From the NCBI GenBank assembly GCA_026225945.1, contig JAMJFZ010000289.1:4337001-4401000 (forward strand): a DNA stretch of 64,000 bases, read 5' to 3'. Shown here piece by piece: positions 1 to 11,595 of this stretch (the stretch's first letter is position 1; the number at the start of each line of letters is the position of its first letter). The notes beneath the pieces are model-generated. The model was not told where the DNA came from. It did not search any database and worked only from the letters and a program-made list of their open reading frames with translations. The position numbers and the translations under genes are program-made. The DNA comes from Cricetomys ansorgei. Its lineage: Eukaryota; Chordata; Mammalia; Rodentia; Nesomyidae.

Positions 1-499
1 AGCCCAAAGCAAAAGTAGACATTGTAGAATGCTAATAAAACCATCTTTATTTATACTTTACATTATTCATGTTGATATTTTTTTCTGTACTTTTTTTGGT
101 TCCCCTTCCTCCTTTCTTTTTGAAATGAAATTGCAGTAATATGTAGAGTATAATAATAATTATTCAAGCAATTGTTAGTCAACGCTATATATTTTTGTAT
201 TTTCCCACATATATTAATATAATAGACTGCTCCTAATGTTTTGCAAAGTTCAAAAATTCAAACCAAATAATTATATTAGATTAAGTTTTAACATGTCCTA
301 ATATGACATTATAAGACAAGGAAATGCCAAAGATGCTATTGGGTTCATTTTCTTTCAGCTGTCTACTGCTTGACATTCAGCCTACTCTGAAGAGTAGTTT
401 GTTTCCACATTGAGACTCCCTTGGATAGACCTAAATTTTCATTTGCAAATGTTTATTAATTAGAGAAAGCTTCTGGATTAGGAATGGGTGCATATGTCT
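1..499. other. Unassigned AT-rich sequence
   Basis: I see no repeat, gene or regulatory element that I can support here. The stretch has long A/T runs and short ATAT stretches, and no open frame above 60 codons. Confidence 0.6.
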
Positions 500-620
500 A
501 CTTCTTCAGCTCTAGTATCCTGTCTGGTTCAGAACTGTAGATACTGCCTCAACTTCTGTGAGTTCATATGTGCAACAGCAGGTAATATTTAGTTTTACCC
601 TAGCTCTCTCTGGGCTACCT
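500..620 (-). mobile_element. Possible LINE-1 3' UTR fragment
   Basis: The plus strand contains 'ctgtgagttcatatgtgcaa', a phrase typical of the antisense of rodent L1 3' UTRs, preceded by 'gcctcaactt'. The match is short and fades on both sides. It may belong with the clearer L1 that starts near 963, but it would be out of order, so I list it separately. Confidence 0.4.
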
Positions 621-661
621 AGTCTCAGGTTCTTGTTCATGAAAGCAGTGTCATGTATTGG

Positions 662-715
662 TTTGTGTGTGTACGTCTGTGTGTGTGTACGTGTGTATGT
701 GTGTGTGTGTGTGTA
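662..715. repeat. (TG)n microsatellite, interrupted
   Basis: TG dinucleotide tract broken by three TACG/TATG interruptions, for example 'gtacgtctgtgtg'. Its opposite strand gives a threonine/histidine open frame that is an artefact of the repeat. Confidence 0.9.
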
Positions 716-962
716 TTTATGTGTTAAGTATAAGTAGATAACTTTCCCCTTTCTTATCTCTCCTATAAGTAGGAAATTCTCTTTTTGCAAACAAAAAAAG
801 AAAAAAAACCAGAAAATTAAAGTTAATTATTAATTGGGAATATTAAAATAAATTCGTGGATAACTGGAAAGTGAGGATAATATGTAAAATATGAAAGATT
901 TTAGGCAGGGCTTTTTTTGTTTTATTTTGCTGTTTTGATTGTATACTTTTAATATAATATTT

Positions 963-1870
963 TTATCTTATTAATTTCAAATTCATATTTATATAAATGA
1001 TATTGATCATATCCAACATTCCCTCCTTCCACACCCCCCTAATGTCCACACCCCATCTCACTTTCTCAACTTTGTGTCCTTTTTTTGTTGTTGCTGTGGC
1101 AATCAGTATAGAGGAATCAGCAGGTAAATGGGTGTGGGGCCATTCACTGGGTGTGGTTGTCCTACCAATGGCCACGTCCTCTATAGACAGTGAATCCTTC
1201 CCTCATAGCCATCAACTGCAACTAGCTCCTCTGTCAAAAGCAGGGCCTCATAGTCCCCTCCCCAATTCGTGCTGGAAGTTTGACTGGTTTGATCTTGTGC
1301 AAATCTTGTGGAGGTAAATACAGATCGTGAGTTGTTTGTCCATTAAGTCTGTAGTTCACAGCTCTAAGCCTTGGATACAGAAAGTAAATACAGGTGATTC
1401 ATCCATAACTAAGCATTCACTATTGCTTCTACTTGACACGCAACTCATACCTTGAAATCTTATGAATCTCTGCACTGACTACTACCCACTGCCAAAAAAA
1501 GGAAAGGAAGGAAAGAAGGAAAGAAGGAAAGAAGGAAAGAAGGAAGGAAGGAAGGAAGGAAGGAAGGAAGGAAGGAAGGAAAGAAAGAAAGAGAAAAAGA
1601 GTTTTCTGACTGAAATGAAAGCAACACAAATATACAACATAGTCATACATGTTTAGGTGACAGAATGAAAACATGACCATTAAACATAACTTAAAGTCTC
1701 CCCAGTCATGAGGTTTTAACTAGCTACACACTACCAGTGGATCAGGACTCACACCCAATCAGAAAGAGGTGGTTAACCGTTGTTCCTCTGTTTAGTCTTG
1801 GATATATCTAGCCAAGAAAGTTGATAATGTAGCATTAAAGGTCCAGTGTTGAATGAGATATTGATATCAA
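963..1870 (-). mobile_element. LINE-1 3' UTR and 3' end, minus strand
   Basis: Read on the plus strand, the blocks come in the order known from the antisense of rodent L1 3' UTRs: a C-rich part (1020-1070), 'gtgtggggccattcactggg', 'ccatcaactgcaactagctc', 'gactggtttgatcttgtgca', then 'ctacccactgccaaaaaaa' just before a purine tract, and after it the part with 'caatcagaaagaggtggtta'. The element is 5'-truncated and keeps no coding frame. A (GGAA)n tract interrupts it at 1501-1600. The right edge is uncertain by about 100 bases. Confidence 0.8.
1501..1600. repeat. (GGAA)n/(GAAA)n polypurine microsatellite
   Basis: Nearly pure GGAA and GAAA units for about 95 bases, beginning at the run of A in the L1 3' UTR motif 'cactgccaaaaaaa'. 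It most likely expanded from the purine-rich tract native to rodent L1 3' UTRs. The lysine/glutamate/glycine frame it encodes (1462-1656, plus) is not a gene. Confidence 0.95.
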
Positions 1871-4445
1871 TTTGCTTCCAGGGACCACTTTGGAAAGATG
1901 CCCTTTGTCAAAGAAGGTAATTGTCCAATTTCTCAATAGATTTTTCTCTAATAACTGAGTATCAGAGCCTAGATGACATCAGACAATTGTTGGCAGCATG
2001 AAATAAATGCACCAGAGCGTGTGATACCCTTATCTTCCTTAATAGTCTTCAATTCTCCAAACCTCAACATCCCTCTGTGTTTAGTAATATGATGAGGTTG
2101 AAGAATATTTCTCTTGCATTTGTAATGTAGGAACATCTTATTGCTAACTGATTTCTTTAATCTTTTGAGCATATTTCCCTCTCTTATTTGAATGTATATC
2201 CAGATGCTTTGAAGTTTTGTGATCTAAATCAAGTATCAAGGACCATATGAAGTCATTTTCTACCAATCTTCCCTGAAAACTTGACACGATAGAAAGTCTT
2301 ATAGGCTTCCTACATGGATTTCTGGTTCATGGCACCTTTACCTAATAAAATTATGATGTTTTGTTATGGTGCATCCTGCAGCGAGAGCTGTGTAAGGAAG
2401 ACTGTGCCCTTACAGGAAGAACTGGCTTTCTGTTTCATTACAGTAGCTCTATATAGTTTAATTTCCTTGAATTTTTTGTTCAGTTTATTAGTGTTATTTA
2501 TGGAATGTAAATTTCATTTCATCCATCAACTCCAGCAATACATCCTCCCACTGTTTTCTTTAAAATGAACATTTTACTCTATTAAACCACAGGCATTAGC
2601 ACATCAATGGGTGTGGTAGTATGGGGTTCAACCATTATTCTGCTGTTATTTCTAAAAGCTATCTATTTGAATCAAGCTGATTACACACAATATTTAGATG
2701 AGTTATGGGTCAGAATCCACTATTTTTCTTTTGCCTGTAATTTCTGAAGTGATTTTTTCTTTCCAGTTTGTTAAACCTGGCAACCCTTAGAGGGAAAGAA
2801 ACTAAATTTCTGCTATTAATTCTATTGTATTCTATATATATCTTCCTGTAAATACAGATAGCTAAGCATTTTTAGATTTAATTTCTAGACCTCTATCTCT
2901 CTGGGTGAGAGCTGAAATTTACAGTTTGTGCTACATTTGTGAAATAAAAAGTTTTAAACTTTTGTAGTTATCCATTGAATTAGTGTATGACAGATCTTTT
3001 TTCTTTTAATAAATACCTTTAGCTAAAATACTTTATATTGAAAAATGAAAGATTAGAGCCTCTTTTTTCCTTTCCTTTTTAAATATGGAAGACACACTGC
3101 TGCTGTGGCATTTCCAGAGTGGGAGAAGCACAAAAGATGCCGTTCTTGTGAATTTACTGTTAGATCTCTACAGAAATGTTGAAAGGCAAAAGGCAAGTGT
3201 TAAAAATAAGAGCCCATGCAGCGGAAGACCTCATAAAGGACGTGGCTGACTCCAGCTGCCGTGGAATAATTTCTCCTACAGATAAGAGCCTAGATCATTA
3301 CTATAGATATTTTAGATAGCAGTGTCCATTTTAATGAATGCTGGATTTTTAAGAGTAATAAGTAATAGAAGATTATTTCAAAAATGAGGATATAGTTCAT
3401 AACATTCATGGTTTAATAATTATCAGAATGTGGGTGCAGCGATAAAATGAAAGTATAGTCTTTTATAATTTTTGTCATACTGTTAGGTGTGACATGTTCT
3501 CTTAGGACACATGCAATGACATTTTCATATGTTTTATACTGATTAAAATTTCATTCTTTGAAATAAAAAATACAATTTTTGCTTCTACTCCCTACCTCAA
3601 TACCTAGAATAGCAGCCATTAAGGCTCCATGAACCAAGCTGGCCCAGCTCAGCCACTCACACCTCAGAATGCCTTCTGCAGTCTCTTATGTGTGGCCTCT
3701 TCCATCATTTTCCTGAAACAGCAATTACAAATATTTCAGGAGATGCTATTTGGAATTTACCCAGTTTTGTCAGAAGCTAAATTAATAGAACCTGTGGAGA
3801 TGAACTAAGTGTAAGAACTAAACTTATAATTTATCGTTTTCCTGAACTAATCATATTGAAACTGACAATAATGTTGACTTATGAGCATTGTATATTGTAT
3901 ATAGATTAAAATATATAAATAGAAATCATGTTTCCATAAAGACATAATTAAAAGCCCTTGATAGATACTCACTTACCGACAATACCTGGGATGATATGTG
4001 GTAGTTTTTACATGTGTGTAACTCTTGGAATGCTCTTCCTTTCTTCAGAGATCTATGAGTCCATCTAAGAAGCCAAATTGACTGCTGTTACCAGTTCAGA
4101 CAATTATATCTTTGCTATAGGTCTTTATTATAATGCGTCCCTTTTATAGCCTGGCATTGATTATTTTGAACTGACATTATGACACTTTATGTAAAAAAAA
4201 AACAAAATTGTAATATAATAGTCACAGTTTTCCTGTATGGTTGTTTCAACAGAGGGGAAACGCAAGCAGTGGCTAGCAATTATCTGGTAAGAAGTGATGT
4301 CATGCAAGACCTCAGATTCCCATTTGTCTGTTTTAGGAGAAATTCATTTAGTTTGCAATATGTTTAACCACTGAGGTTCATCTACCATCCGTAATATGTA
4401 TGTAGATTTTATAAACATATCCTGAGTCATCAATAAAAATCAATA
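1871..4445. other. Unassigned, no gene or clear repeat
   Basis: About 2.6 kb in which I recognise nothing. Open frames are at most 84 codons and lack any motif. The patch 3060-3330 has higher complexity and several CpGs ('tgccgttc', 'gcagcggaag', 'ggacgtggc') compared with its AT-rich surroundings, so it is the part most worth testing for conservation. Confidence 0.55.
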
Positions 4446-4675
4446 AAGAGGCTAGACCTTGTGGTTTAAGCCTGTGATCTTAGCTTCTCTGGAATATCAC
4501 AAGTTAAAAGCCTACTTGGCTACACAGTGAGTTCAAGGCCAACAGTAATATCTAGTGAGATCCTGTGAATTCTGAATAATTAGCTGAGTGGTAAAGTACT
4601 GAATCAGCAAGCCCAAGATCCCTGATATCAATCATTGTTACTGCAAAACTAAAACTAAAAATATATTTATGAAAT
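4446..4675 (+). mobile_element. B1-like plus ID-like composite SINE
   Basis: The left half reads as a diverged B1: 'ttaagcctgtgatcttagc', 'ctacacagtgagttcaaggc', 'gtgagatcctgt'. The right half reads as an ID/tRNA-like unit: 'tagctgagtggtaaagtact', 'cccaagatccctgatatca', then an A-rich tail. The pairing resembles B4/RSINE1-type composite rodent SINEs, although there the ID unit usually lies 5'. Two adjacent insertions are therefore an alternative. Confidence 0.6.
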
Positions 4676-6060
4676 AGGATGATTGAATTACCATAACAGC
4701 ACCCTGTTTACACAGACATTCATAGTTTCAAAACTCTGCATCATTGAGGGTAACCAAACATTGGTATGGGTGCTGAAATCAGGGGAGGTTGAGTTCTGGG
4801 TACCAAAGTATTTGGACTCCTCAGTTGTCACTGAATTTCCTGTCTACTCCTTAGCCCAGTGTTTATCGTGAAAAATGTCTCAATTTCTAAGACTAAGCAC
4901 CAGAAAAATCTGAATACTAGGTAAAGTTGGTGATGTAGACCCACAGGACTATGAAATTTAAGTTTCTAATAAGCATTCAGAAAGTGAGTAATTTGTTTCA
5001 ACTTCAACTCCATAACCAGTTTGTTTTAAAAGCAAAGAGGACAAAACAACAGCATTATAGATTTTATGAACATTTCAGGTACTGAGAAAACTGATGATTC
5101 TATAGGTGTAAAGTATAAATAAAATCAGAAACTATTACAAATATAAAACTCTTAAAATTTTACACCAGAATCTGGTTCTGTCTGGACAAAGGGACAGTAA
5201 AGCACCACATGCTCTCCCATCTCTAATTTATTTCAGTTGAACACATTAACACCGTGAGTTTCTCGAAAATGTGTTATTTTTATCTTCTTCCAAGTGCTAG
5301 GGAAGAACAATTCTGTTTACTCCCAGGAGGCTTAAATTTGATTTGAACTCACAGCAGAGTTTACGCTGATGAATAGCTTTTCATTGAACATGAATAAATT
5401 GAGAAATTCAGATTAGTCAGCCACTTTTTCTTCATAATTTAAATTCCAAAGAAGCATTTAGCAAAAATAGAACACAAAGGGCTTTGCAGTTGATGAATTG
5501 CACCTGATGACTAGCAGAATTAATAAAACCATTACTGCATGGGACAACAAAGCTTCTTCCTAGCATATCTGTGAAAACGACTCTTTCAAGGGGGAAAAAA
5601 GGTATATTGGCTTCAAAACATAAAGTGCCTGAGTTTTGTCCAATTGTCATGGGCTAATGTGACATATAGACACATGCAGGCTCTTACACACAATTCTTTC
5701 TGCACTGTGAGTGATTTTTAATTCTTCCTTTTTAAGTAACCTAACTATACAGTATCTATATAAACAATGTTGGCGTTTGGACATTCCTGGAGAGAAAAAG
5801 AGGTAAAGACAGGAAGAGCGTGTCATATGTATTTAAACACATATATGTTGAGTACATGTATGTATTTAAATGTCATATACTTAGGACACATGTCCCTTTG
5901 AAAGTTCATAATTCGACAAACATAGGAAATATTGCACCTATGCTGGCATAAACATTTTGGTGTACTTTAATTGATTTTATAGGAAGCATTTTTTTTAATA
6001 AATCTTCTGTAAAGATTGCCTGTGTAAAAATAATTCAGTTTTTTCTTTTGTAAATTGCAT
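4676..6060. other. Unassigned AT-rich sequence
   Basis: No gene or repeat recognised. The longest frame is 72 codons. A small direct repeat is visible, 'atgtatttaaa' at 5827-5837 and 5860-5870, each next to a 'gtcata' motif. Confidence 0.55.
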
Positions 6061-6087
6061 GTATTGAGGATTTTAGATGCTATTCTT

Positions 6088-6222
6088 CTTTGTTGTTGTT
6101 GTTGTTTTGTATGTTTGTTTTGTTTTGTTTTGTTTTCAAGGCAGTGTTTCTCTGTTGTAACTCTGGCTGTCCTTGAACTCACTTTACTGTAGACCAGGCT
6201 GGCCTTGAACTCACAGATATCT
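6088..6222 (-). mobile_element. B1 SINE, truncated, minus strand
   Basis: On the plus strand a (TTG)n/(TTTTG)n tail (6091-6137) is followed by 'gtttctctgttgtaactctg', 'ctgtccttgaactcact' and 'gaccaggctggccttgaact', the antisense of the B1 3' half. It stops at 'cacagatatctag', so the B1 5' half with its RNA polymerase III A box is missing. Confidence 0.88.
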
Positions 6223-7110
6223 AGATGCTATTCTTGAGACAATATTTTGAGCAGCATCTGTTCATCATTTGAAAGAACCAAATCATTTAAGGTGTTAACA
6301 TATGACTGGCTGGGAAGCAAACAATTCTACTGCTATGTTTTCATACATGAGGAAATTGTGATACACTGAAGGTGGTTATTTTTCATACAAAGTAGGTTCA
6401 TATGTGTATAACATATTGCAATATGCTTTTATTTGAATATCAACATTCAGAAAAAATTACATGATTCATGAACTTGGAGAAAACCTTGCTAATTGGACAA
6501 TTTTGATTTATGAAGACCAAGGTTATCACATGTAATATTTTCCATTGTATCTTACTCAAGTCACAGCACAACTTCAAAATTAGTATGGCCAGGTTGTGAT
6601 TTTCCTAGATTATATCAGTCATATGACTTTTCATTGCTCTCTGTTAAATGAGATTTCTGGGGCTTCTCCAAACCATCTTAATAGGAAGGAAAAGGAGGTG
6701 ATACAATGATGGCAAATTTTGAGTATCAGAATTAAAAAACAGCCAGCCTGAAACTTCATGTCTATAAACTATAATACATCTTAGCTGAGAAAACACTAAG
6801 AAACTAATTGATAGTGTAGTGGTACCATTTCCATTCCTAAAGTATTTGACTTCATGAGCCTCTGGAAAATAATTAGGGAATGGGATGAAAATAGTCCAGG
6901 TTTTATAGAAATGAATGGCCTAAAGCCATTATAAAGGTTGCCTTTTTGTATTGTACAATCCCTCAATGCTCTTGATTAATACAATTATTTCAGATACTTA
7001 GACACCCATATCAATTAATCGTTGTTGTTCAGTTGAATTCCCCTCTTGGAAGGATAGTGATACCATTCTTTTGGCCCTTGCATGAGGACAAGCTATCTTT
7101 TTAAATTCAT
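6223..7110. other. Unassigned sequence
   Basis: No supported feature. The sequence is AT-rich and of ordinary complexity, with only scattered short frames. Confidence 0.55.
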
Positions 7111-7112
7111 GT

Positions 7113-7172
7113 ACACACACACACATCCATTTGTGTGTGTGTTTGTGTGTGTGTTTGTGTGTGTGTATGTGT
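7113..7172. repeat. (CA)n spacer (TG)n microsatellite
   Basis: A 13-base (AC)n run (7113-7125) is followed after a 6-base spacer by (TG)n with TTTG interruptions to 7172. The two halves are complementary and could pair. Confidence 0.92.
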
Positions 7173-7180
7173 GGTGTATG

Positions 7181-7904
7181 TTATTAAATATTTTGGCATC
7201 ATCAGAATAACAATATATGAACAAGCTTGATTTTCTATGATTTTTAAAGAGATTATTTTGAAGACTATGCCTCAAGAATGTATTGTGAACTGGAATATTG
7301 ACCTTGGGATTAACACTTGTAGGAATTATTGTAAATTGTGTACCATTTGAATTACAGTGAGTTGATTTTCAATCTTACATTATGTTCTATATATGAAATA
7401 TAAACTACTTTCTTGAAATGGAACATAAAATGAAAAAAAATATGTTTTTAGTGCACAGCAGTAGCACTAACCTTAATGGAATTTTGGCTATATTTGTTCT
7501 ATATTTTGTACTTCTATATGTGAACTATATTTGTTCTAGTCAGCTCAGAAATTCAGAATGCATCCACATATAAATAAATTCTACTGTAAATATTTTATAA
7601 TTGCCTCAGAGTTAAAGGATGTCTCTGCTCACATACATCACATAAGGTGGTAAAAAGATATTCTAGGTAATATGTAGTATATTTTAAAGATAGTATTTAA
7701 AATCAAGTTGAAATGCATGGCAGACTAAGTACTTGGTAAGATAGCAAAATTGAAACTAGCCTGCATGGTAAGTTCAAATACACAGTAAATAAATAAAAAC
7801 AAAAGAAGTGAAAATAATTTTAAATTAAGAAAGTTATAATTAACCAAAAATTACATCTAATAGAATACAAATTATTTTTATTAAATGTGATACAAATAAA
7901 CAAA
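7181..7904. other. Unassigned; weak B1-related remnant
   Basis: Mostly featureless AT-rich DNA. Bases 7715-7800 ('gaaactagcctgcatggtaa' followed by an A-rich 'aataaataaaaac' end) look like the 3' part of a very old B1-related SINE on the plus strand, but the match is too short to call firmly. The phrase 'ctatatttgttcta' occurs twice, near 7489 and 7528. Confidence 0.4.
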
Positions 7905-7978
7905 TTTATTTATTTATTTATTTATCTATCTATCTATCTATCTATCTATTTATTTATTTATTTATTTATTTATTTATC
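7905..7978. repeat. (TTTA)n(TCTA)n(TTTA)n compound microsatellite
   Basis: Tetranucleotide tract. A central TCTA block of about six units (roughly 7925-7949) is flanked on both sides by TTTA units. Such symmetric interruption suggests a T-to-C change that spread by slippage in the middle of the array. Confidence 0.95.
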
Positions 7979-8125
7979 TTACTTTAGTTTCCTTTTGCCT
8001 TTCTCTTCCTCCATACTGATGTTAATATTTTTCACTTTGAAATTCAATTAATATTTGAAATTTACTAATTCATATAACTTATATTTGTCCAAAGCAATGG
8101 ACAGTGAACAATGAGGAGAAGAATA

Positions 8126-8180
8126 CAAACAATATATATTTTTTATATATATAAAATGTATAACATATATTATATATAAC

Positions 8181-8232
<52 letters not shown>
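8126..8232. repeat. AT-rich region followed by (TG)n
   Basis: TA-rich low-complexity sequence at 8126-8182, then an almost pure (TG)n of about 24 units from 8183 to 8232. Confidence 0.93.
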
Positions 8233-8234
<2 letters not shown>

Positions 8235-8399
8235 CGTTTAGTGGACCTTAATCAGGTGAAAAGTATAGTATTGAATACTACTAAGGTCCAACATTTTTGT
8301 TTGGACTTGAATGATAAAAATCTCACTTTCTGAATATTTTGTTTAAATGCATTGTTTTGTCCGTCAATGAAGTTTAAGCCATGACATAATAATAAATAT

Positions 8400-8495
8400 A
8401 GAGCCTTCCTCAGAGGGTCATGGTGCTCATTAGAGACAATATGTCTGGCTTGATAAATAGAAAATGCTCAATATATGTGTCTGCTATTAAAGAGA
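8400..8495 (+). mobile_element. MIR SINE, 3' part
   Basis: The order 'ccttcctcagagggtcatgg', 'tctggcttgataaatag', 'aaatgctcaatatatg' follows the MIR consensus 3' section (cctcatagggttgt... cctggcacatag... gctcaataaatg). Divergence is high, as expected of an ancient mammalian-wide repeat. Confidence 0.6.
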
Positions 8496-10494
8496 TCTGG
8501 TTGCCAGTCCTGAATTTGTGTTTCATAGTCCTGGAAACATAATTGTGTCATCTAAAACATAACATTTTTCAGTTAGAATGACAAAAACTAGTGTGACCCT
8601 TATTTTTAAAAGGTAACTAAGTATTAAGCTCTATATTTTGGTTGATTTGGTAAGTGTCTTTGCTTCTACTTTGCAGCTTCTACTTTGGGGGTTCCTCATT
8701 AGTATTTTGAGTAAAGGGAAATAAACTGCTGTAGAATATTGTTGGAATTGGTTCAGTGGGGAAGAAGCTATTTCTGGGTGTTAAAAATAGCAGAGTAAGT
8801 CTGAATAAGAGCTGGAAAGGGCAGCAGCATGGAGTGATATCTTCCTAACAACAGACAGGGAAAGTTCAGAGGACAGTAAAAGATATGAAGGAAAAGGACC
8901 TAAATGGACTCTTCAACAGGCAGAGAAAATAGGATCAAGAGTGCTACCACGCTGGAATCTGAAGTAGCAATGCCAGCTATGAGATTGCAGGCGGGAGCCA
9001 GTCTAATATTCTAGCAGAGGAATGGTCTCTGTAGTCTTATCAGTCAACACAAAAAAAGCCTGACAATTTCTGAGATTCATATGAAGACTTAAGTATTCAC
9101 AGAAATTTGAGCAGCAGGAAAGCAAATGAATAGGTAAAATAGAGAGTTCCCAATGGCTTACTCCTTGATTGGCTAACTAAAAGAATTTAGTTATTTTATG
9201 CTCATTTGCATAATCTAGATAGGTAATAGTGAATGCTCATTATACAATTTATACAATTTATGCAAAGTTTTTTTTTTAAAAATCAAGGTACTTATAAATT
9301 TGAATTTTATATTAAGTCTTTATTTGGGTTTTCTTTTGGATTGCTTAAGAGTTTTGATTAGAGAGTTATTCAGTAATATCAAAACCACTTCACTACTCAA
9401 GATTATAACTTGAATTTTGATATGTTGAAATGGGATTTTAAATAAGTGAATTAATTTCAGCATGGATGATGTGTTGCTCTCTATTGTTGTAACTTCCAAT
9501 CTTGTGAATTCAGAGACCACAAACTACACAAATATAGACTGTTTTTCAGGTCTTATTATTTGTGGGTTGAGGTATCCCATGAGCTTTGCATTCTCTTTAC
9601 TAAACACATAAAATCTTCAGGTTTTGGGTATGTAGCAGAATCCACAGGGGACCAACTGTCCCCATACTCCTGGATGTGAAAGAATTGAAGCTCTTAGTGA
9701 TATATCTTGTCTTGTTTGCAAGTTGTGTCTTTGTTTGTAAGGATGCTTAATAGCAAATATTCTTCAAGTAAAACTTGGGATAAAGCTAAACTTTTACTTA
9801 AACTTGACGTTGGACTAAAAGAGCATTCTCTGAAGAAATCATTATCATTAGACTTGTTCTATACAAGTTTATATAAATATTCAACTGTCACCTTACATAT
9901 TATAAATGAATGTTTGAACCTAAGATTGGAATCCAAACATATAAAACTTCTTAATATTGTAACTGAGTTACTAATATATGAGATATCCTATAAGCATAAA
10001 ACAGATAATTTAGAAGAATTAATGGCCTGATTTCCCTTTTATAAAATCCCCCAAACTATACACCCAAAATGCAGTATGTAATCAATGAAGGTTAAGATAC
10101 TGAATGGTAAGACTAGGGCTCAAAACTGATTGTCTCTATTAGCAACATAATATATATGAATAAAGTTTGAAAATACTATAATTTAGAGTAGTTTGACGAT
10201 TACCCAAGGTATATGCAATCTCTGTATGAACCCAACAAAGCATTTACAAGGATGGAGACACAAAAAAATTCAATCTTAAAGTCAAAATATAAAATGAAAT
10301 GCATTGATCACAGATAAAAATCATATTGGGAATTGGAATTTCTAATCCAGAGATTCAGTGAAATTCCCAAGGGATTCCTTCTAAGAATTAACAGATTTTA
10401 AATTTTTACATGGAAATGCAAATATATTAGAATAGCCTAACCATAGGCTATTTCCATATTTTTTCCATATTTTTCATATTTCCATCAATTTTCC
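8496..10494. other. Unassigned 2-kb stretch
   Basis: No repeat recognised. The plus-strand frame at 9707-10030 (107 codons) uses AT-rich leucine, lysine and isoleucine codons, has no known motif and no visible splice or promoter context. Bases 10440-10500 repeat 'ttccatat' several times. Confidence 0.5.
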
Positions 10495-10690
10495 ATATTT
10501 ATTTATTTTGTGTATTTGTGCATATATATGTGGGTGCAGGCATCTCATGGGTACATATGAAGGTCATAGGACAAATTACAGGAGACAATTCTCCTCTTCC
10601 ACCAGGTGGGTTCTTAGGATCCAACTGTGTTCTGCTGGCTTGGAGGCCGGCACCTTTACCCACTGATTCATCTCTCTCTTACAAACTCTT
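10495..10690 (-). mobile_element. B2/B3-type tRNA-derived SINE, minus strand
   Basis: The plus strand starts with an AT-rich tail ('tatttatttattttgtg'), continues with 'gaaggtcataggacaaatta' and 'cttccaccaggtgggttctt', and ends with 'cctttacccactgattcatc', the antisense of the tRNA-like head. The whole antisense order of a B2/B3-superfamily SINE is present. The exact subfamily (B2, B3 or B4) is not assigned. Confidence 0.75.
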
Positions 10691-10699
10691 TCATTTACA

Positions 10700-11090
10700 A
10701 AATTTTTAAGTTAAAGCATGACATCATCACCATTTCCCCCTCACTCCTTTCCATCGTACAACTCCTCCCTTCCTCTATTGCGTGTATGTGTATGATATCA
10801 GGGCTGACTTCTTGGTATTGGATAACCAATGAGGGTTCTTATGTCTGGGGAGAACTGTTTCTCTTGTTCTCATCACTTACGGAATTTCTTAGTTGCCTTT
10901 AGCTCTTTGTCAATAGGACTGGGGTCCTGTGAGGTTTCCTGCTTGTGTGTTGGTATGGCTATTGGTGTTGTCCTTGCTCAGGCCTTCTTTGTGCATCCGT
11001 GGTGTGGGGATATCATGAATAAGGCTTCCTTGCCACTTCTAGTTGGTACGGTCTCAACGGGAGATTTCCCAGTCATCTGCTTCTTATGAT
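10700..11090 (-). mobile_element. LINE-1 (Lx-like) 3' UTR, minus strand
   Basis: Plus-strand blocks match the antisense of the Lx-type L1 3' UTR: 'ggtattggataaccaatgag', 'ttagttgcctttagctcttt', 'tattggtgttgtccttgctc', ending shortly after the 'ttctagttgg' block. It abuts the SINE on its left. No coding part is retained. Confidence 0.82.
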
Positions 11091-11282
11091 TCCTTCAAGT
11101 ATTTTTAAAGATGTAAATTTCTATTTGCTTTTGAAAAAGTAACAATGCTTCCAGATTCAAAACTGGCACAAGTTGTAGTATTTACCTACCCTCAGAGGTT
11201 CAATACGTTTCCACTATTTACAGATACCACATTTTTTTAACCACGGTTATTATTTTCAATAAATTAAATAAATTAAGCAAAT

Positions 11283-11313
11283 GTCTTTAAAAAGACTTTT
11301 TAAAAAAGTCTTT
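11283..11313. repeat. Short AT-rich inverted repeats
   Basis: Arms 'aaagacttttt' (11291-11301) and 'aaaaagtcttt' (11303-11313) are perfectly complementary around one base. A further 'gtcttt' at 11283-11288 can pair with the same left arm, so two alternative hairpins are possible. Confidence 0.7.
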
Positions 11314-11554
11314 AGTTAATGTAAAGATAAAACAAACTAAATATTTAGAAATCATATATATAATGCATGATTTACAATCAAAATACACACACTCTTAAGG
11401 CTTAAATTAAAAACAAATGATTTAAAAATCATAAGTGCATTTAATCAGACAATAAAGATATATAAATGACATGTAAGCACTTGAGAAATGTTCTGTGTGT
11501 GATTTCAACTTGTTTCTACAAAAGTAGTAAATGAAAAAGAATTCTAGAAAACAC

Positions 11555-11557
11555 TCA

Positions 11558-11592
<35 letters not shown>
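11555..11592. repeat. (CA)n microsatellite
   Basis: CA dinucleotides with one CC interruption near 11565. Confidence 0.93.

Positions 11593-11594
<2 letters not shown>

Positions 11595-11595
<1 letters not shown>

Noticed and set aside
1462..1656. Lysine/glutamate-rich frame
   Set aside because: Produced by the (GGAA)n microsatellite.
9707..10030. 107-codon plus-strand frame
   Set aside because: Amino-acid content (leucine, lysine, isoleucine) follows the AT-rich base composition; no motif or splice context.
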